From: Paraburkholderia dinghuensis
GTDB taxonomy: Bacteria > Pseudomonadota > Gammaproteobacteria > Burkholderiales > Burkholderiaceae
Direction: 5' to 3'
NCBI RefSeq assembly: GCF_003837865.1
Contig: NZ_RQIS01000006.1
Location: forward strand, 173,294-237,293
DNA: 64,000 nucleotides
Part shown: positions 45,455 to 55,665 of the stretch, one piece after another
How positions within the stretch are numbered: position 1 is the stretch's first letter
Layout: each line of letters begins with the position of its first letter
Notes under the pieces: generated by a model
Told to the model about the DNA's origin: nothing
The model's input: only the letters and a program-made list of their open reading frames with translations
Databases searched by the model: none
Made by a program: the position numbers and the translations under genes

Positions 45455-45710
45455 GGATCGTCTCAGGAATCGTGCGTTATCCACCAAAGTGCCGCGTGAA
45501 ATATGCTTGCTGCATCTAACCGTGGTGCGGCATTTTATCCCCCTCTAATTTTGCGATAAGACGGAGGGCGAATTTTCTGCGCGAACGCAATTATTCGATT
45601 CACATGGCACTGCGAGTTCTTGACAATCGGGACACTGAATCCCTTGCGGTTGTCGTCGTACCGGTTGTGATACAAATCCGATGCGTCGGTCTGTCAGGGG
45701 GCGCGGCGGG

Positions 45711-45930
45711 CCTGGACGGCCCTGCTTGTTCAGATTTTTCCGGTGACGTCCCGTGCTGCAGTTCTGGCAGTCAACACGCGCCCCGGAAGGAAAGCCCCTT
45801 CGAGGGAGCACTTGCCGCAGGCCCCGCCATTGCCGAACCCCGCTGCCTCACCAACGCAGCAGAGGCCGGAAATGGCGTCGCCCGCGCCGTCAAGAACGCG
45901 GCTCTGCAAGTCGCTCACGAGTCCGCCCGG
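45711..45930. repeat. 220-bp direct repeat, copy 1 (stray 3' end of FAD-dehydrogenase gene)
   Basis: Aligns without gaps, at a constant offset of 3686 bp, with 49397-49616. On the minus strand it encodes the last about 65 residues of the FAD dehydrogenase (VLDGAGDAISGLCCVGEAAG... AARDVTGKI) and is still open, but has no 5' part. Differences are scattered base changes, so the duplication is not brand new. The sequence upstream of it (45455-45710) holds nothing recognisable except the hoxN promoter region. Confidence 0.85.
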
Positions 45931-45954
45931 ACTCCATGTGATCTGCCTTGGAAT

Positions 45955-46042
45955 TTTCGGACCATCTAAAATTTGAGAGAATGGCTTCCAACGGAGAAAG
46001 GAAGACATGAAAAAGAGCCGGCTTACCGACGAACAGATGTAA
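45955..46042 (+). mobile_element. Truncated IS3-like element end with orfA stub
   Basis: At 46007 an ATG behind GGAGAAAGGAAG starts MKKSRLTDEQM and then meets TAA at 46040-46042. MKKSRxTxEQ is the usual beginning of IS3-family OrfA proteins. The preceding bases (ACCATCTAAAATTTGAGAGAATGG) look like the IS terminal and leader sequence. Nothing of the rest of the transposase follows. The exact element end was not determined. Confidence 0.6.
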
Positions 46043-46204
46043 TGCCCGATACATTGCGAACGTATTGACGCAACGCCGGGCACGTCATAATGTACTTTCC
46101 TTGCAGGCTTATCTCAATTTTCACCATGCATTTTTCCTGGCTACGCATCGAGGAAAAGCATGAGTGAATCCAGTGTTTTAACACTACTCGTTAATTAATT
46201 TTTC

Positions 46205-47257
46205 ATGAATCACGCCGTGCCTGATAGGTTCCCTGCACCGTTGCGTATTGCGATCAACGGATACGGCCGCGTCGGCCGTTGCCTCCTGCGGGCAATATAT
46301 GAGTCGGACTACCGTAATGCCTTCAGGATTTCGGCCATCAATGAACCTGCCGATCTCTCGAGCATGGCTTACCTGACGCGCTTCGATTCCACCCACGGGC
46401 GCTTCCCGGGAAAGGTCGAAGTCGGAGAACGCACGTTGCTTATCGAGGGCGAACCAATCCCGGTATTCCATGAGACCACGCCCGAGCGCGTCGACTGGCG
46501 AGGCCTCGAAGTCGATCTGCTCGTCGAGTGTTCCGGGCGCTACGGCGATCGCGCATCGCTGACGCGTTTTCTCGACGCGGGCTGCACGCGGCTGCTGCTC
46601 TCGCATCCGGGTGACAGCGCTGCGGATGTCGACGCGACGGTTGTATTCGGCACGAATCACGGCATCCTTTCGGGCAAGGAGCGTCTCGTGTCGAACGCTT
46701 CGTGCACAACCAACGCGACCGTACCGGTACTTTCACTACTGCACCAGGCGTTCAATATCGAACAGGTGCAGCTCACGACACTGCATTCGGTAATGAATGA
46801 CCAGCCGCTGATCGACGGCTATCACCACTCTGACCTGCGCAGAACACGCTCGGCGATGCAATCGATAGTCCCCGTTTCGACGGGTCTCGCGCGTGGCGTG
46901 GAACGCCTGCTTCCGGAACTCAGGGGCCGCGTGCATGCCAAGGCGATCCGAGTACCGACCCACAATGTGTCGGCGATCGACATGGTGTTGTCGCTAGGAC
47001 GCGACGTAAGTGCTGCGAGTGTCAACGAACTGCTGAAAAGCGCAGCGGCCGGCCCCTATGCCGGCCTCATCGCCTGGTCGGACGACCCGCATGCTTCGAT
47101 CGACTTCAATCATGATCCGCATTCTGCAATCATCGACGGCGCGCAGACTCATGTCAGCGGTCATCGTCTCGTGAATCTGATGGTGTGGTTCGACAACGAG
47201 TGGGGCTTTGTGAATCGCTTGCTGGATGTGACGCGCCATTGGCTCCGGGACGCTTGA
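46205..47257 (+). CDS. epd: Erythrose-4-phosphate dehydrogenase-like (GAPDH family)
   Basis: A 350-residue NAD-dependent aldehyde dehydrogenase. The nucleotide loop is INGYGRVGRC, the catalytic Cys167 is in SNASCTTN, and the sugar-phosphate region LHSVMNDQPLIDGYHHSDLR plus IVPVSTGLARG follow Epd rather than glycolytic GapA (which has D-x-P-H at the YHH position). Epd makes 4-phosphoerythronate for pyridoxal phosphate synthesis. It stands alone between AT-rich flanks and inside a direct-repeat bracket, so it may be an extra, acquired copy. Confidence 0.8.
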   Translation: MNHAVPDRFPAPLRIAINGYGRVGRCLLRAIYESDYRNAFRISAINEPADLSSMAYLTRFDSTHGRFPGKVEVGERTLLIEGEPIPVFHETTPERVDWRGLEVDLLVECSGRYGDRASLTRFLDAGCTRLLLSHPGDSAADVDATVVFGTNHGILSGKERLVSNASCTTNATVPVLSLLHQAFNIEQVQLTTLHSVMNDQPLIDGYHHSDLRRTRSAMQSIVPVSTGLARGVERLLPELRGRVHAKAIRVPTHNVSAIDMVLSLGRDVSAASVNELLKSAAAGPYAGLIAWSDDPHASIDFNHDPHSAIIDGAQTHVSGHRLVNLMVWFDNEWGFVNRLLDVTRHWLRDA

Positions 47258-47723
47258 CATCGGCGTTGGCAACCGCCCTGTCAATCCGGTTGAAACCGAT
47301 ATTTGCAGCGGACTTTTAATCGTTACCCTAACTAAAGTCATGCCGTGCAATTACACGGCAGCGGAATAGCTCGCATTCTTTTCCGCTCAGATATCTCACC
47401 GCGCCTCACCTTGAAGTTTTATCTAACGTTCATCACAACCTGAAACACTTTCTTGCCGTGAATGTCCATTAATTCATCCACAATGGCTTCAACGGTTTCA
47501 ACATAGATGTAGCCCAGTGCAAATGTGAGCGGACACGGCACACCAGCCGGTCGGTGTCATGCCATAAAGAGCGAAGTGTGGTCGTACCGCTTATGCCAGG
47601 AACGATATCGCCTGCCTGGTCTTCAATCTATACTTCGACTATCAAGGCATCCCGCAGCGAACACAGAAATCGCCCGATCCCATGCGCGATCCGAGCCGGT
47701 GGGGCATGTTCCAGGAAACAGCC
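47258..47723. other. AT-richer intergenic stretch
   Basis: About 470 bp between epd and the DUF2252 gene, lower in GC than the neighbours. On the minus strand, a frame ending at 47419 reads protein-like for about 33 codons (YIYVETVEAIVDELMDIHGK...), but no start or ribosome site was found. It may be a gene relic. Confidence 0.35.
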
Positions 47724-49145
47724 ATGGACAAAGCCGTTAATTCAAAAAACGCAGGTGCGGCCTATGAGCCGGAGACTGCGTATCTATCGTCCGATGAACG
47801 CGCGTCTCAAGGGCGAGCGTTGCGCAAGGCGGTGCCACGGTCGTCGCAGGCCGGCTGGACGCCGGCGACGGGGCGCCGCGACCCGGTCGAACTCCTGATC
47901 GAATCCAACGAAGGCCGCATCCCAAACCTGATTCCAATCCGCTTCGGACGCATGTCTGCGTCGCCGTTCGCGTTCTACCGCGGTGCGGCCGCAGTGATGG
48001 CCGCCGACCTTGCCACCACACCCACGAGCGGAATCCGGGTGCAGGCATGCGGTGACGCGCACTTGATGAACTTCGGCGGGTTCGCGACGCCGGAGCGCAA
48101 CGTGATCTTCGACGTCAACGATCTGGATGAGACGCTGCCCGCGCCGTTCGAATGGGACCTCAAGCGGCTGGCGGCGAGCGTGGTGATCGCGGCGCAGCAT
48201 CTGGAATTTTCCTCCAGCGACACGATCCACATCATTTCGGGTCTCGTCCGCGAATACCGGAACCGGATGTACGACTACGCGTCGATGAGGGCGCTCGACG
48301 TCTGGTACGACCGCATCGACCTGCAAAGGTATGAAGATCGGTCGGGCGATCCCTCTGTCGTCGACGCGGCACGCAAGCGGATCGCGGAGCGGATTGAAGT
48401 GGTGCGGCGCAAGACCGTGCCCGACCATCTTTATCCGAAGCTCGTCTGTGAACAGGGCACACTGCCGAGGATCAAGGACGATCCGCCGCTGATTTTCCAT
48501 CCGACGGATGAAATGGCCCCGGGTTTCACGTCGGGCTATGCGGAGGCCATCGCTGCCTATCGCGAAAGCCTCGCCGAACATGTCCGCGTTCTGTTCGACC
48601 GGTTCCAGTTCGTCGACCTGGCAGTCAAGGTGGTCGGCGTGGGGAGCGTGGGTACGATGTGCAGCGTGGGCCTGTTCATGGCGGGGGACAACGATCCACT
48701 GTTCCTGCAGGTGAAAGAGGCGCGGGCCTCGGTACTCGAACCCTATGCTGGCAAGAGCCTGCATCTCAACCAGGGCCAGCGCGTGATCGCGGGCCAACGC
48801 ATCATGCAGGCCGCAAGCGATGTGTTTCTCGGATGGACACGCGGCGCCAACGGCCGCGATTTCTATATCCGTCAACTTCGTGACATGAAGATGTCCGTCG
48901 TCATTGAGGATCTGGATGAGGACCTGCTGCGGCAGTACGGGCGCATGTGCGCCCACGCTCTCGCGCGGGCGCACGCCCGCTCAGGCGACGCCGCGACGAT
49001 CACGGGATACATGGGCTCAGGGCACACTTTCGATGATGCGATCACCGAGTTCGCGACCGAGTACCCTACCCAGAATCGACTCGACTACCGGGCCTTTATC
49101 CGTGCCATCAAGGAAGGGCGGATCGAAGCGACGATGGAGGATTGA
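47724..49145 (+). CDS. DUF2252 family protein (kinase-like fold)
   Basis: A 473-residue protein with the DUF2252 signatures RMSASPFAFYRGAAAVMAAD, ACGDAHLMNFGGF and DVNDLDETLPAPFEWDLKRL. GDAHxxNFG and the following D-x-N-D-x-D resemble the catalytic loop and metal site of aminoglycoside-phosphotransferase-like kinases, so a phosphotransfer role is likely but unproven. The ATG at 47724 has AGGAA 7 nt upstream; frames open further up lack a site. It lies alone inside the direct-repeat bracket. Confidence 0.82.
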   Translation: MDKAVNSKNAGAAYEPETAYLSSDERASQGRALRKAVPRSSQAGWTPATGRRDPVELLIESNEGRIPNLIPIRFGRMSASPFAFYRGAAAVMAADLATTPTSGIRVQACGDAHLMNFGGFATPERNVIFDVNDLDETLPAPFEWDLKRLAASVVIAAQHLEFSSSDTIHIISGLVREYRNRMYDYASMRALDVWYDRIDLQRYEDRSGDPSVVDAARKRIAERIEVVRRKTVPDHLYPKLVCEQGTLPRIKDDPPLIFHPTDEMAPGFTSGYAEAIAAYRESLAEHVRVLFDRFQFVDLAVKVVGVGSVGTMCSVGLFMAGDNDPLFLQVKEARASVLEPYAGKSLHLNQGQRVIAGQRIMQAASDVFLGWTRGANGRDFYIRQLRDMKMSVVIEDLDEDLLRQYGRMCAHALARAHARSGDAATITGYMGSGHTFDDAITEFATEYPTQNRLDYRAFIRAIKEGRIEATMED

Positions 49146-49396
49146 AGCTGCCCCGCGGTTTGCGCCAGTTGGGGATCGCAAAGCGGCCCTATCATTTATC
49201 ACCCTATTCTCGCTGCCGCTCGGCTCCTGCCGCCGGCAGGCGTCGGCTGTGTGTGGAGTTGGTTGGCGGTTAGTTGCATTAATCCCCAGATCTGCTGTGA
49301 ATCAATTCCCTTCGACCGCCGAATACCGGTGACACGTCGCGCGCTGGATCGGCCACGTCTCATAGCGCCATCGTCGCTTGCAGCCGCTGCGGAGGA

Positions 49397-49616
49397 CCTG
49401 GACGGCCCTGCCCGTTCAGATTTTTCCGGTGATGTCCCGTGCAGCAGCTCTGGCCGTCAACACGCACCCCGGAAGGAAAGTCCCTTCGAGGGAGCGCTTG
49501 CCGCACGCCCCGCCACCGCCGAACCCCGCCGCCTCGCCAACGCAGTAGAGGCCGGAAATGGCATCGCCCGCGCCGTCAAGAACGCGGCTTCGCAAGTCGG
49601 TCACGAGTCCGCCCAG
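49397..49616. repeat. 220-bp direct repeat, copy 2 (3' end of intact FAD-dehydrogenase gene)
   Basis: Partner of 45711-45930. It covers the last about 66 codons of the FAD dehydrogenase gene and about 19 bp beyond its stop. Because this copy is part of a full gene, it is the source, and the copy at 45711 is the partial duplicate. Confidence 0.85.
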
Positions 49617-51026
49617 GCTCTTGCGGGTGATGAGCTGCGTCTGGATGGCAATGTAGGGACCGGCGCCACGCTTCTGCAACGGCGCAGGCTTGCAGGTACG
49701 CAGGCTATCCGGCCGCCACTGGCGCGCATGGAGGATGCGACGGATCTGCGCATCGTTCTGCAGCTTGCTGCCGTTGGCGAAATTGGCATCGAAGGCGTCG
49801 GCGGTCGCCTGCAATACCTCGGGCCGCACATGCTCGGCGCCGGTCAGCGCATTCATCCGTGCGGCAAGACCGGCGAGCGTATCGTCCACCAGGAAGTGCC
49901 CGCTCTCGCGCGCGAGCTGGTGCACGAGCCGATGGTTGCCGAGCAGCGTCTCCTTCATGAAAAGAAGGAACTGGCGATCCCGCAGTCGCACGTTGTGCTC
50001 CGCGCCCGAAATCGCCAACTCTTTGGCGGCAATGCGCCAGTTCAGCAGGTGCCAGGTCCAGGGCTTCGACTCGCCCGCCACGCGCTGACAAAGATCGTGC
50101 GTGTCGAACCCCGTCACCAGCGGATCGGGACCGATGCGCCGGCCCTGGTGGTCGAGCCACAGCGCCGACTTGCACGGAATCATGGACAACCCGTGACCCT
50201 CGAAGTGAGGCTGCGGATGCGGGATGCCTGCGGCGTAGTTCCACATCTCGCCCGCGGCGGTGATGCGCCCGCCGAAGCCCTCCACCAGCCGATGAAGCTT
50301 GCCGTCGGACGAGGGATGAGCGCCGTTGAGCATCGTAGCCGGCAACGGTCGGCCGGCTGGCCAGTTCGCCCGGGTTTCCTCATGGCCGCCGTTGATGCCC
50401 CCCATGGCCAGCACGACGACCGGCGCGGCGAAGCGCAATTCTTCGCCCGTTCTTTCATCCACGCCGCTCGCACCGGAGACCGCGCCGCCTGAGCGATCGA
50501 GGCCGGTGATACGCATGTGGCTCAGCAGCTCAAGCCGACCCGCGCCGCCCGCGCGCTCTACAGCCTCGATCATGCGCAGGGTCAGCAGACGCGATGTGCC
50601 CCATAGCACGTGATAGCGGGGCACGCTATTGCCATCGCCAAAGCGGCCACGCTCGACCCAGTTCACGGCGGGCAGGAACTTCAGACCGTGACCGATGAGC
50701 CAGTCGTAAACGTCCGCCCGGGAATGCTCCACGTAATGGCGCGCCCATGCGAGGCGCAGCGTGTCCGTGTCGCCCAGTTCGCCGAAGCGAATCCAGTCGG
50801 CGAGCGCCCGTTCGGGCGTATCCGGTATTTTCATTCGCGCCTGCAACGGCGTTCCCACGAGCGCCATGCCGCCGAAGGCCCACAACGCGAGGCCGCCGAG
50901 GCGCTCGCGACTGCCGCGATCCACGAGCGTCACGGTCTTGCCCGCCTGAAGGCATTCGAGCGCAGTCACAAGTCCGGCGAGACCGCCGCCCACCACCAGC
51001 ACATCCGATCGCAGAATCCGGGTCAT
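49416..51026 (-). CDS. FAD-binding dehydrogenase (fumarate reductase/KstD-like)
   Basis: A 536-residue flavoprotein. The N-terminal FAD loop is DVLVVGGGLAGLVTALE. The FAD domain closes at the C-terminus with GLYCVGEAAGFGGGGACG and the SLEGTFLPGCVLTAR segment. The overall plan is that of fumarate reductase/3-ketosteroid delta-1-dehydrogenase type enzymes, which introduce or remove a C=C bond next to a carbonyl. The ATG overlaps the stop of the ThDP enzyme (ATGA), so the two proteins are made together. The substrate is unknown. Confidence 0.82.
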   Translation of the reverse strand: MTRILRSDVLVVGGGLAGLVTALECLQAGKTVTLVDRGSRERLGGLALWAFGGMALVGTPLQARMKIPDTPERALADWIRFGELGDTDTLRLAWARHYVEHSRADVYDWLIGHGLKFLPAVNWVERGRFGDGNSVPRYHVLWGTSRLLTLRMIEAVERAGGAGRLELLSHMRITGLDRSGGAVSGASGVDERTGEELRFAAPVVVLAMGGINGGHEETRANWPAGRPLPATMLNGAHPSSDGKLHRLVEGFGGRITAAGEMWNYAAGIPHPQPHFEGHGLSMIPCKSALWLDHQGRRIGPDPLVTGFDTHDLCQRVAGESKPWTWHLLNWRIAAKELAISGAEHNVRLRDRQFLLFMKETLLGNHRLVHQLARESGHFLVDDTLAGLAARMNALTGAEHVRPEVLQATADAFDANFANGSKLQNDAQIRRILHARQWRPDSLRTCKPAPLQKRGAGPYIAIQTQLITRKSLGGLVTDLRSRVLDGAGDAISGLYCVGEAAGFGGGGACGKRSLEGTFLPGCVLTARAAARDITGKI

Positions 51027-52678
51027 GGCGCCAGCTTCCGCTTAAGTGCCCGCGCCACGGGGTCAGGCAGTGTGCCGAGAGAGCGCAGCAGCCAGGGCAG
51101 CACTCGCAGCTTGAGGCCAGAGAAAACACTGGGCACCACAGCTTCGATGAGATGGGTGCCGGGGCTGGCGAGCGCCCGTTCGAGCGCCGCGGTGAAATCC
51201 TCGGCTGTAGTGACGCGTACGGCGGGAACGCCCATGCCCTCGGCAAGCTGCACGAAATCCAGTCCGGGACTGTTCAGATCGAGCTGGGCTTTGGCTTTCG
51301 GGCCGGCTTTCCCGGCACCGACACGCTCCAGCTCCACATTCAGGATTCCATATGATTTGTTATTGAAGATGATCGAGACGACGTTCAACCGTTCCCGCGC
51401 CATGGTCCACAGTGCCTGGAAGGTGTACATGGCGGAACCGTCGCCCACCAAGGCCAGCACCTGGCGATCCGGGCAGGCTATCGCGGCGCCCACCGCTACG
51501 GGCAGGGCCTGGCCGATGGCGCCGCCGGTGAGCGCCAGCACGTCGTGACGGGGCGCACCCGCGGTGAACATGGGCAGCATGGTGCCGGAAGTCTGCGCTT
51601 CATCGACGATGATGGCGTTCTGCGGCAGCAGATGGCCAACGGCCTTGCACACTTTCTCGGCGGTCAGCTTGCCGCGTGGACGGCCGGGGCGCAGGGGCGC
51701 CTGCAGCGTCGGTGCAACCTGATCGGCGCCAAGTTGCACGCACAGGCTTTCCAGCGAACCGGAAACATCCTGATCGGGCGACGCGAGTTCATGCACGGTG
51801 CAGCCTTCGGGCACCAGATAGCTCTTTTTGCCGGGATAGGCGAAGAAGGACACCGGTGCGCGCGCGTCCACGAGGATCAGGTTGTCGAGGCCCGCCAGCT
51901 GTACCGAGGCCATTTCAGCCAGATAGGCGATGCGCTCGACGTGGGGCAATCCCGCGCCGCGTTCGAGCCGCGTCGGGAACACTTCGGCGTAGAGCCGCGC
52001 GCCGGTTTGCGCGGCGATGCGCGCGGCGGCCAACAGCGTTGGTTCGCGCAAGGCGCGCCCGCCCAGAAGCAACGCGTTCCGGCCACCCGCCTCGAGCACG
52101 CGAGCGATTTTTTCGATGACATCGTCGGCGGCACGCGGCGGTTTCGCGATCTCCGGCGCGGACACCGGCACACCGCCCTCTCCCCAGGACACATCGGCCG
52201 GCAGGATCAGCGTCGCAACCTGTCCTGGCGGCCCCTTCGCCGCGGCGACGGCTTCCGCGACGTCCCGGCACAACTCCGCCGTGCTGCGCGACGTGCGCAC
52301 CCAGCGCGATACATTGCGGGCGGCCGTCTCGATGTCCGACTGCAGCGGCGCGTCGTACTGCGCGTGAGCAATCGCATGATCGCCAACGATATTGACCACC
52401 GGCACATTGCCCTTGCGGGCGTTATGCAGATTCGCGAGACCATTACCCAGACCGCAACCGAGGTGCAGCAGCGTCGAGGCCGGTTTGTCGGCCATGCGTG
52501 CGTAACCGTCTGCGGCGCCCGTCGCCACGCCCTCGAACAGCGTCAGGATCGCGCGCATGTCCGGCGCCGTATCGAGGGCAGCGACGAAATGCATTTCCGA
52601 CGTTCCGGGATTGGTAAAACAGACTTCCACACCTGCATCGAGCAGTGTGCGCAGCATTGCTTGAGCGCCATTGGCCAT
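51023..52678 (-). CDS. Thiamine-diphosphate enzyme, acetolactate synthase large-subunit family
   Basis: A 551-residue ThDP enzyme with three domains: the pyrimidine-binding domain with the catalytic Glu in ILTLFEGVATGAADGYARM, a central domain, and the PP domain with the Mg/ThDP motif GDGSAMYTFQALWTMARERLN (GDG...N). It belongs to the branch that includes acetolactate synthase-like and benzoylformate-decarboxylase-like enzymes. No small subunit is present, so a catabolic decarboxylase or carboligase is more likely than amino-acid synthesis. The ATG at 52678 is preceded by GGAGA. Confidence 0.85.
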   Translation of the reverse strand: MANGAQAMLRTLLDAGVEVCFTNPGTSEMHFVAALDTAPDMRAILTLFEGVATGAADGYARMADKPASTLLHLGCGLGNGLANLHNARKGNVPVVNIVGDHAIAHAQYDAPLQSDIETAARNVSRWVRTSRSTAELCRDVAEAVAAAKGPPGQVATLILPADVSWGEGGVPVSAPEIAKPPRAADDVIEKIARVLEAGGRNALLLGGRALREPTLLAAARIAAQTGARLYAEVFPTRLERGAGLPHVERIAYLAEMASVQLAGLDNLILVDARAPVSFFAYPGKKSYLVPEGCTVHELASPDQDVSGSLESLCVQLGADQVAPTLQAPLRPGRPRGKLTAEKVCKAVGHLLPQNAIIVDEAQTSGTMLPMFTAGAPRHDVLALTGGAIGQALPVAVGAAIACPDRQVLALVGDGSAMYTFQALWTMARERLNVVSIIFNNKSYGILNVELERVGAGKAGPKAKAQLDLNSPGLDFVQLAEGMGVPAVRVTTAEDFTAALERALASPGTHLIEAVVPSVFSGLKLRVLPWLLRSLGTLPDPVARALKRKLAP

Positions 52679-52943
52679 CGGGTCGGTCTCCGCGTCGATT
52701 TCTGTGGCTGGTTTGCGTTTTTCTCGTTTGCTCCGACACCCAGGAGTGGGTCCGGAACCCGCCGTGCCGCGATCGCATCTTATGCCTTCGATGCCGTGGT
52801 CTCCGCACGGCGGGCAGCGCTGGTTTTCCACGCGCAGGCGATTCGCTGAGATCTCCATCATGAAAGAATTGCCCGGATGCGTATTGACACTTCACGACAA
52901 AAAATTCACATTTGGCGACACCACCCGTGACACGCCCAGCCGA

Positions 52944-54032
52944 ATGACCATTCTTGTCCGCTCCGCAACGCTCTCGACCTACGAAACCCTGGCAAGCGAT
53001 CTCGGGCTGGACGTCCCCGCCCTCCTCTCGCGGTTCGGCATTCCGCTTCAGGCGCTGCGCGATCCGGACCTGCTGATCTCCTATCAGGCCTTCATCAACC
53101 TGCTCGAATATTCCGCTTCCCTCGGACGCTGCCCCGATCTCGGCTTGCGTCTCGCACAGGCGCGCGGCATCGGCATTCTCGGACCCATCGCCGTGCTCGT
53201 GCGCCACGCCGACACCCTGGGCAATGCACTCGCGCTGGCCTCCCGTTATCTCTTCGTCCACAGTCCGGCCCTGCAACTTGGAACGCGCACCGTTCCCGGC
53301 CGTCCCGACCTGCTCGACGTGGTCTGCGACATCACCCACGCCAACCTGATCGCGCGGCCACAAGTCACCAGCCTGTCCATCGGCATCATCTGCCAAGGCC
53401 TGAACGCCCTCACCGGTGCGCGCGTGCAGCCGCGCCTCGTTACCCTGCCCCATGCGCCCGTGGCATCCGAAGCGGCCTATCAGGAGGCGTATGGCTGCCC
53501 GGTACAGTTCATGGCGTCGTCGGCCGCGGTGCGCATCGCCGCCGACGATCTCAACGTTGTCGTTTCGGAAAACGATCCGCAGGTGAAAGCGCTGGCCGTG
53601 AGCTATCTCGAGCAACTCGGCGGCAGACCGCAGACGCTCTTTTCCGATCGTGTGCGCTCGCTCGCACGCAATTTCCTCGGCGCGGGCGAGGCGAGGCACG
53701 CCGACATCGCGCGAGCGCTATCGGTTCATCCGCGCACGCTTCAGCGGCGGCTGGAGGTGGAGGGCGTCACGTTTGAGCGATTGGTGGATGACGTGCGCAA
53801 GGAGCAGTTCATGGCGCTGATCGAACTGCGCGTGGGACCGAGTCTCACGCAGATCGCCCATATCCTCGGCTATGCGGAGGTATCGGTGCTGACACGCAGT
53901 TGCAGGCGATGGTTCGGTGTCACGCCGGGGGCGATGCGCAAGCGTACGAGGGGGCAATGGAGGGTGCCGGAACTCGATGAAGCCGGGATTATCCCGAGCG
54001 AAGTTGACAATCGGCGGAGTGGGTTGGCATAG
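52944..54032 (+). CDS. AraC family transcriptional regulator
   Basis: A 362-residue regulator with an N-terminal Arabinose_bd-type domain (VRSATLSTYETLASDLGLDV, RDPDLLISYQAF) and a C-terminal AraC helix-turn-helix (ALSVHPRTLQRRLEVEG, IAHILGYAEVSVLTRSCRRWFG). The ATG at 52944 fits where relatives begin; an in-frame ATG at 52860 would add 28 residues, and neither has a strong ribosome site. It is divergent from the ThDP/FAD-dehydrogenase pair and is its probable regulator. Confidence 0.85.
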   Translation: MTILVRSATLSTYETLASDLGLDVPALLSRFGIPLQALRDPDLLISYQAFINLLEYSASLGRCPDLGLRLAQARGIGILGPIAVLVRHADTLGNALALASRYLFVHSPALQLGTRTVPGRPDLLDVVCDITHANLIARPQVTSLSIGIICQGLNALTGARVQPRLVTLPHAPVASEAAYQEAYGCPVQFMASSAAVRIAADDLNVVVSENDPQVKALAVSYLEQLGGRPQTLFSDRVRSLARNFLGAGEARHADIARALSVHPRTLQRRLEVEGVTFERLVDDVRKEQFMALIELRVGPSLTQIAHILGYAEVSVLTRSCRRWFGVTPGAMRKRTRGQWRVPELDEAGIIPSEVDNRRSGLA

Positions 54033-54108
54033 CGGCGCGTCTACCAACAACGACAAGTAGACGCCCCGCCGCAAAGCCAAAGCCGCGCAACTGAACAGGT
54101 TCGCGGCG

Positions 54109-55665
54109 TCAGCACTCCAACTTGAATACATTGACCGCCTGCGTCAATTCAGCAGCCTTCTTGTCTAAAGCATCCGCCGCGGCAACAGCCTGTTCGACCA
54201 GTGCTGCGTTCTGTTGTGTCGTCTGGTCTATCTGGACGACGGCCTGATTGACCTGTTCGATGCCATGCGTTTGCTCGTGGCCGGCCGCGGCGATTGCCCC
54301 AATGAGGTTCGACACGCGGCGGATACTCTCCACCACTTCTTTCATCGTCGCACCTGCCCGCTCTACGAGAGAAGTCCCGGCACCCACCTTGTTGACCGAA
54401 TCGTCGATCAAGGCCTTGATCTCTTTGGCTGCAACTGCGGAACGTTGCGCCAGAATGCGTACTTCACCAGCAACAACCGCAAATCCCCGGCCGTGCTCAC
54501 CGGCGCGTGCTGCTTCCACCGCCGCATTGAGTGCAAGAATGTTGGTTTGAAAGGCGATGCCGTCGATGACGCCGATGATGTCGACGATCTTCCTCGACGA
54601 CACGTTAATGGCTGACATTGTGCCAACCACTTCCGCCACGGCTTCCCCGCCCTTACCGGCGACATCAGAAGCGGCAACAGCCATCTCGCTAGCCTGACGC
54701 GCATTTTCCGCATTCTCTTTCACGGTAGCCGTCAGTTCCTCCATTGTCGCGGCAGTCTCTTCCAATGACGCTGCTTGCTGCTCGGTCCGGGACGACAGGT
54801 CAAGATTGCCGGCATTGATTTCGCCTGCGGCACCCGCGATGGCGTCGGCTCCCGAGCGCACTTTGGTTACGATACCCAGCAGGCTATCCTGCATGGTTTT
54901 CATTGTGTGCAGCAGGCTGGAGTCATCGCCGGGCTTGACCTTGACTGTTTCGGACAGGTCGCCAGCGGCAATTCTTCGCGCGGCGCTGGCAGCCGCTTCC
55001 AGTTCTCCACCGACAGCCCTGTTCAAGCTTCGAATGACGAGCAGGCTTGCACCGTTGAGGAAAATCCCGACCACGCTGAGCACCAGAAAAGCGAGCCAGA
55101 AGTCCTTGATTGTCGCGTCGGTCAGGTCATCCAGATAGACACCTGTTCCGAACGTCCAGTCCCATGGCTTGTATGTCAAGACATACGTACCCTTGGGAAA
55201 CACCTTGGATTGGTCCGCGTTGCCGGGCTTCGGCCAGACGTATTCCACCCATCCTTCGCCCTTGCTTCTGGCGATGTTCGCCATGTCCATGAAAGGGCGG
55301 TTTCCCTTAGGGTCCTTATAATCCGCGACGTTTTGCCCCTCCATCGAAGGCTTTATCGGGTGCAGCAGGACTTTAGGCTCGGAGGAGATCACAAAAAGGT
55401 ACCCGTCCTTCCCAAAGCGCAGCGCTCTGATACGTGCCAGCGCTTGCTGTTGCGCTTCAGCCAGGGGAAGTTTGTCGGCAGCAACCATCGCCGCGTAGTC
55501 TTTGGCGATAGAGAGGCCGACTTCGGTAGCGGATTTCATCGCAAGCTGTCTCTCCTCCAATAGCCGCACTTTGTTGTGGTAGAGGCCGGTTCCTGTCACC
55601 GCCCACAAACTGAGCCAGCAAACAAAGAGAGGAGCAAAGAGCTTTGCGCGAAAAGTCAGTTTCAT
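54109..55665 (-). CDS. Methyl-accepting chemotaxis protein with periplasmic Cache domain
   Basis: A 518-residue chemoreceptor. TM1 is at about residues 7-29, a periplasmic single-Cache domain (about 35-185: [32 protein letters not shown]), TM2 at about 188-210, a HAMP region, then a signalling domain with the conserved hairpin tip [28 protein letters not shown] (split here over 28 residues of one helix turn). No C-terminal CheR-binding pentapeptide is present. Cache domains of this type often bind small carboxylates. It is a single gene, not next to other che genes. Confidence 0.9.
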   Translation of the reverse strand: MKLTFRAKLFAPLFVCWLSLWAVTGTGLYHNKVRLLEERQLAMKSATEVGLSIAKDYAAMVAADKLPLAEAQQQALARIRALRFGKDGYLFVISSEPKVLLHPIKPSMEGQNVADYKDPKGNRPFMDMANIARSKGEGWVEYVWPKPGNADQSKVFPKGTYVLTYKPWDWTFGTGVYLDDLTDATIKDFWLAFLVLSVVGIFLNGASLLVIRSLNRAVGGELEAAASAARRIAAGDLSETVKVKPGDDSSLLHTMKTMQDSLLGIVTKVRSGADAIAGAAGEINAGNLDLSSRTEQQAASLEETAATMEELTATVKENAENARQASEMAVAASDVAGKGGEAVAEVVGTMSAINVSSRKIVDIIGVIDGIAFQTNILALNAAVEAARAGEHGRGFAVVAGEVRILAQRSAVAAKEIKALIDDSVNKVGAGTSLVERAGATMKEVVESIRRVSNLIGAIAAAGHEQTHGIEQVNQAVVQIDQTTQQNAALVEQAVAAADALDKKAAELTQAVNVFKLEC

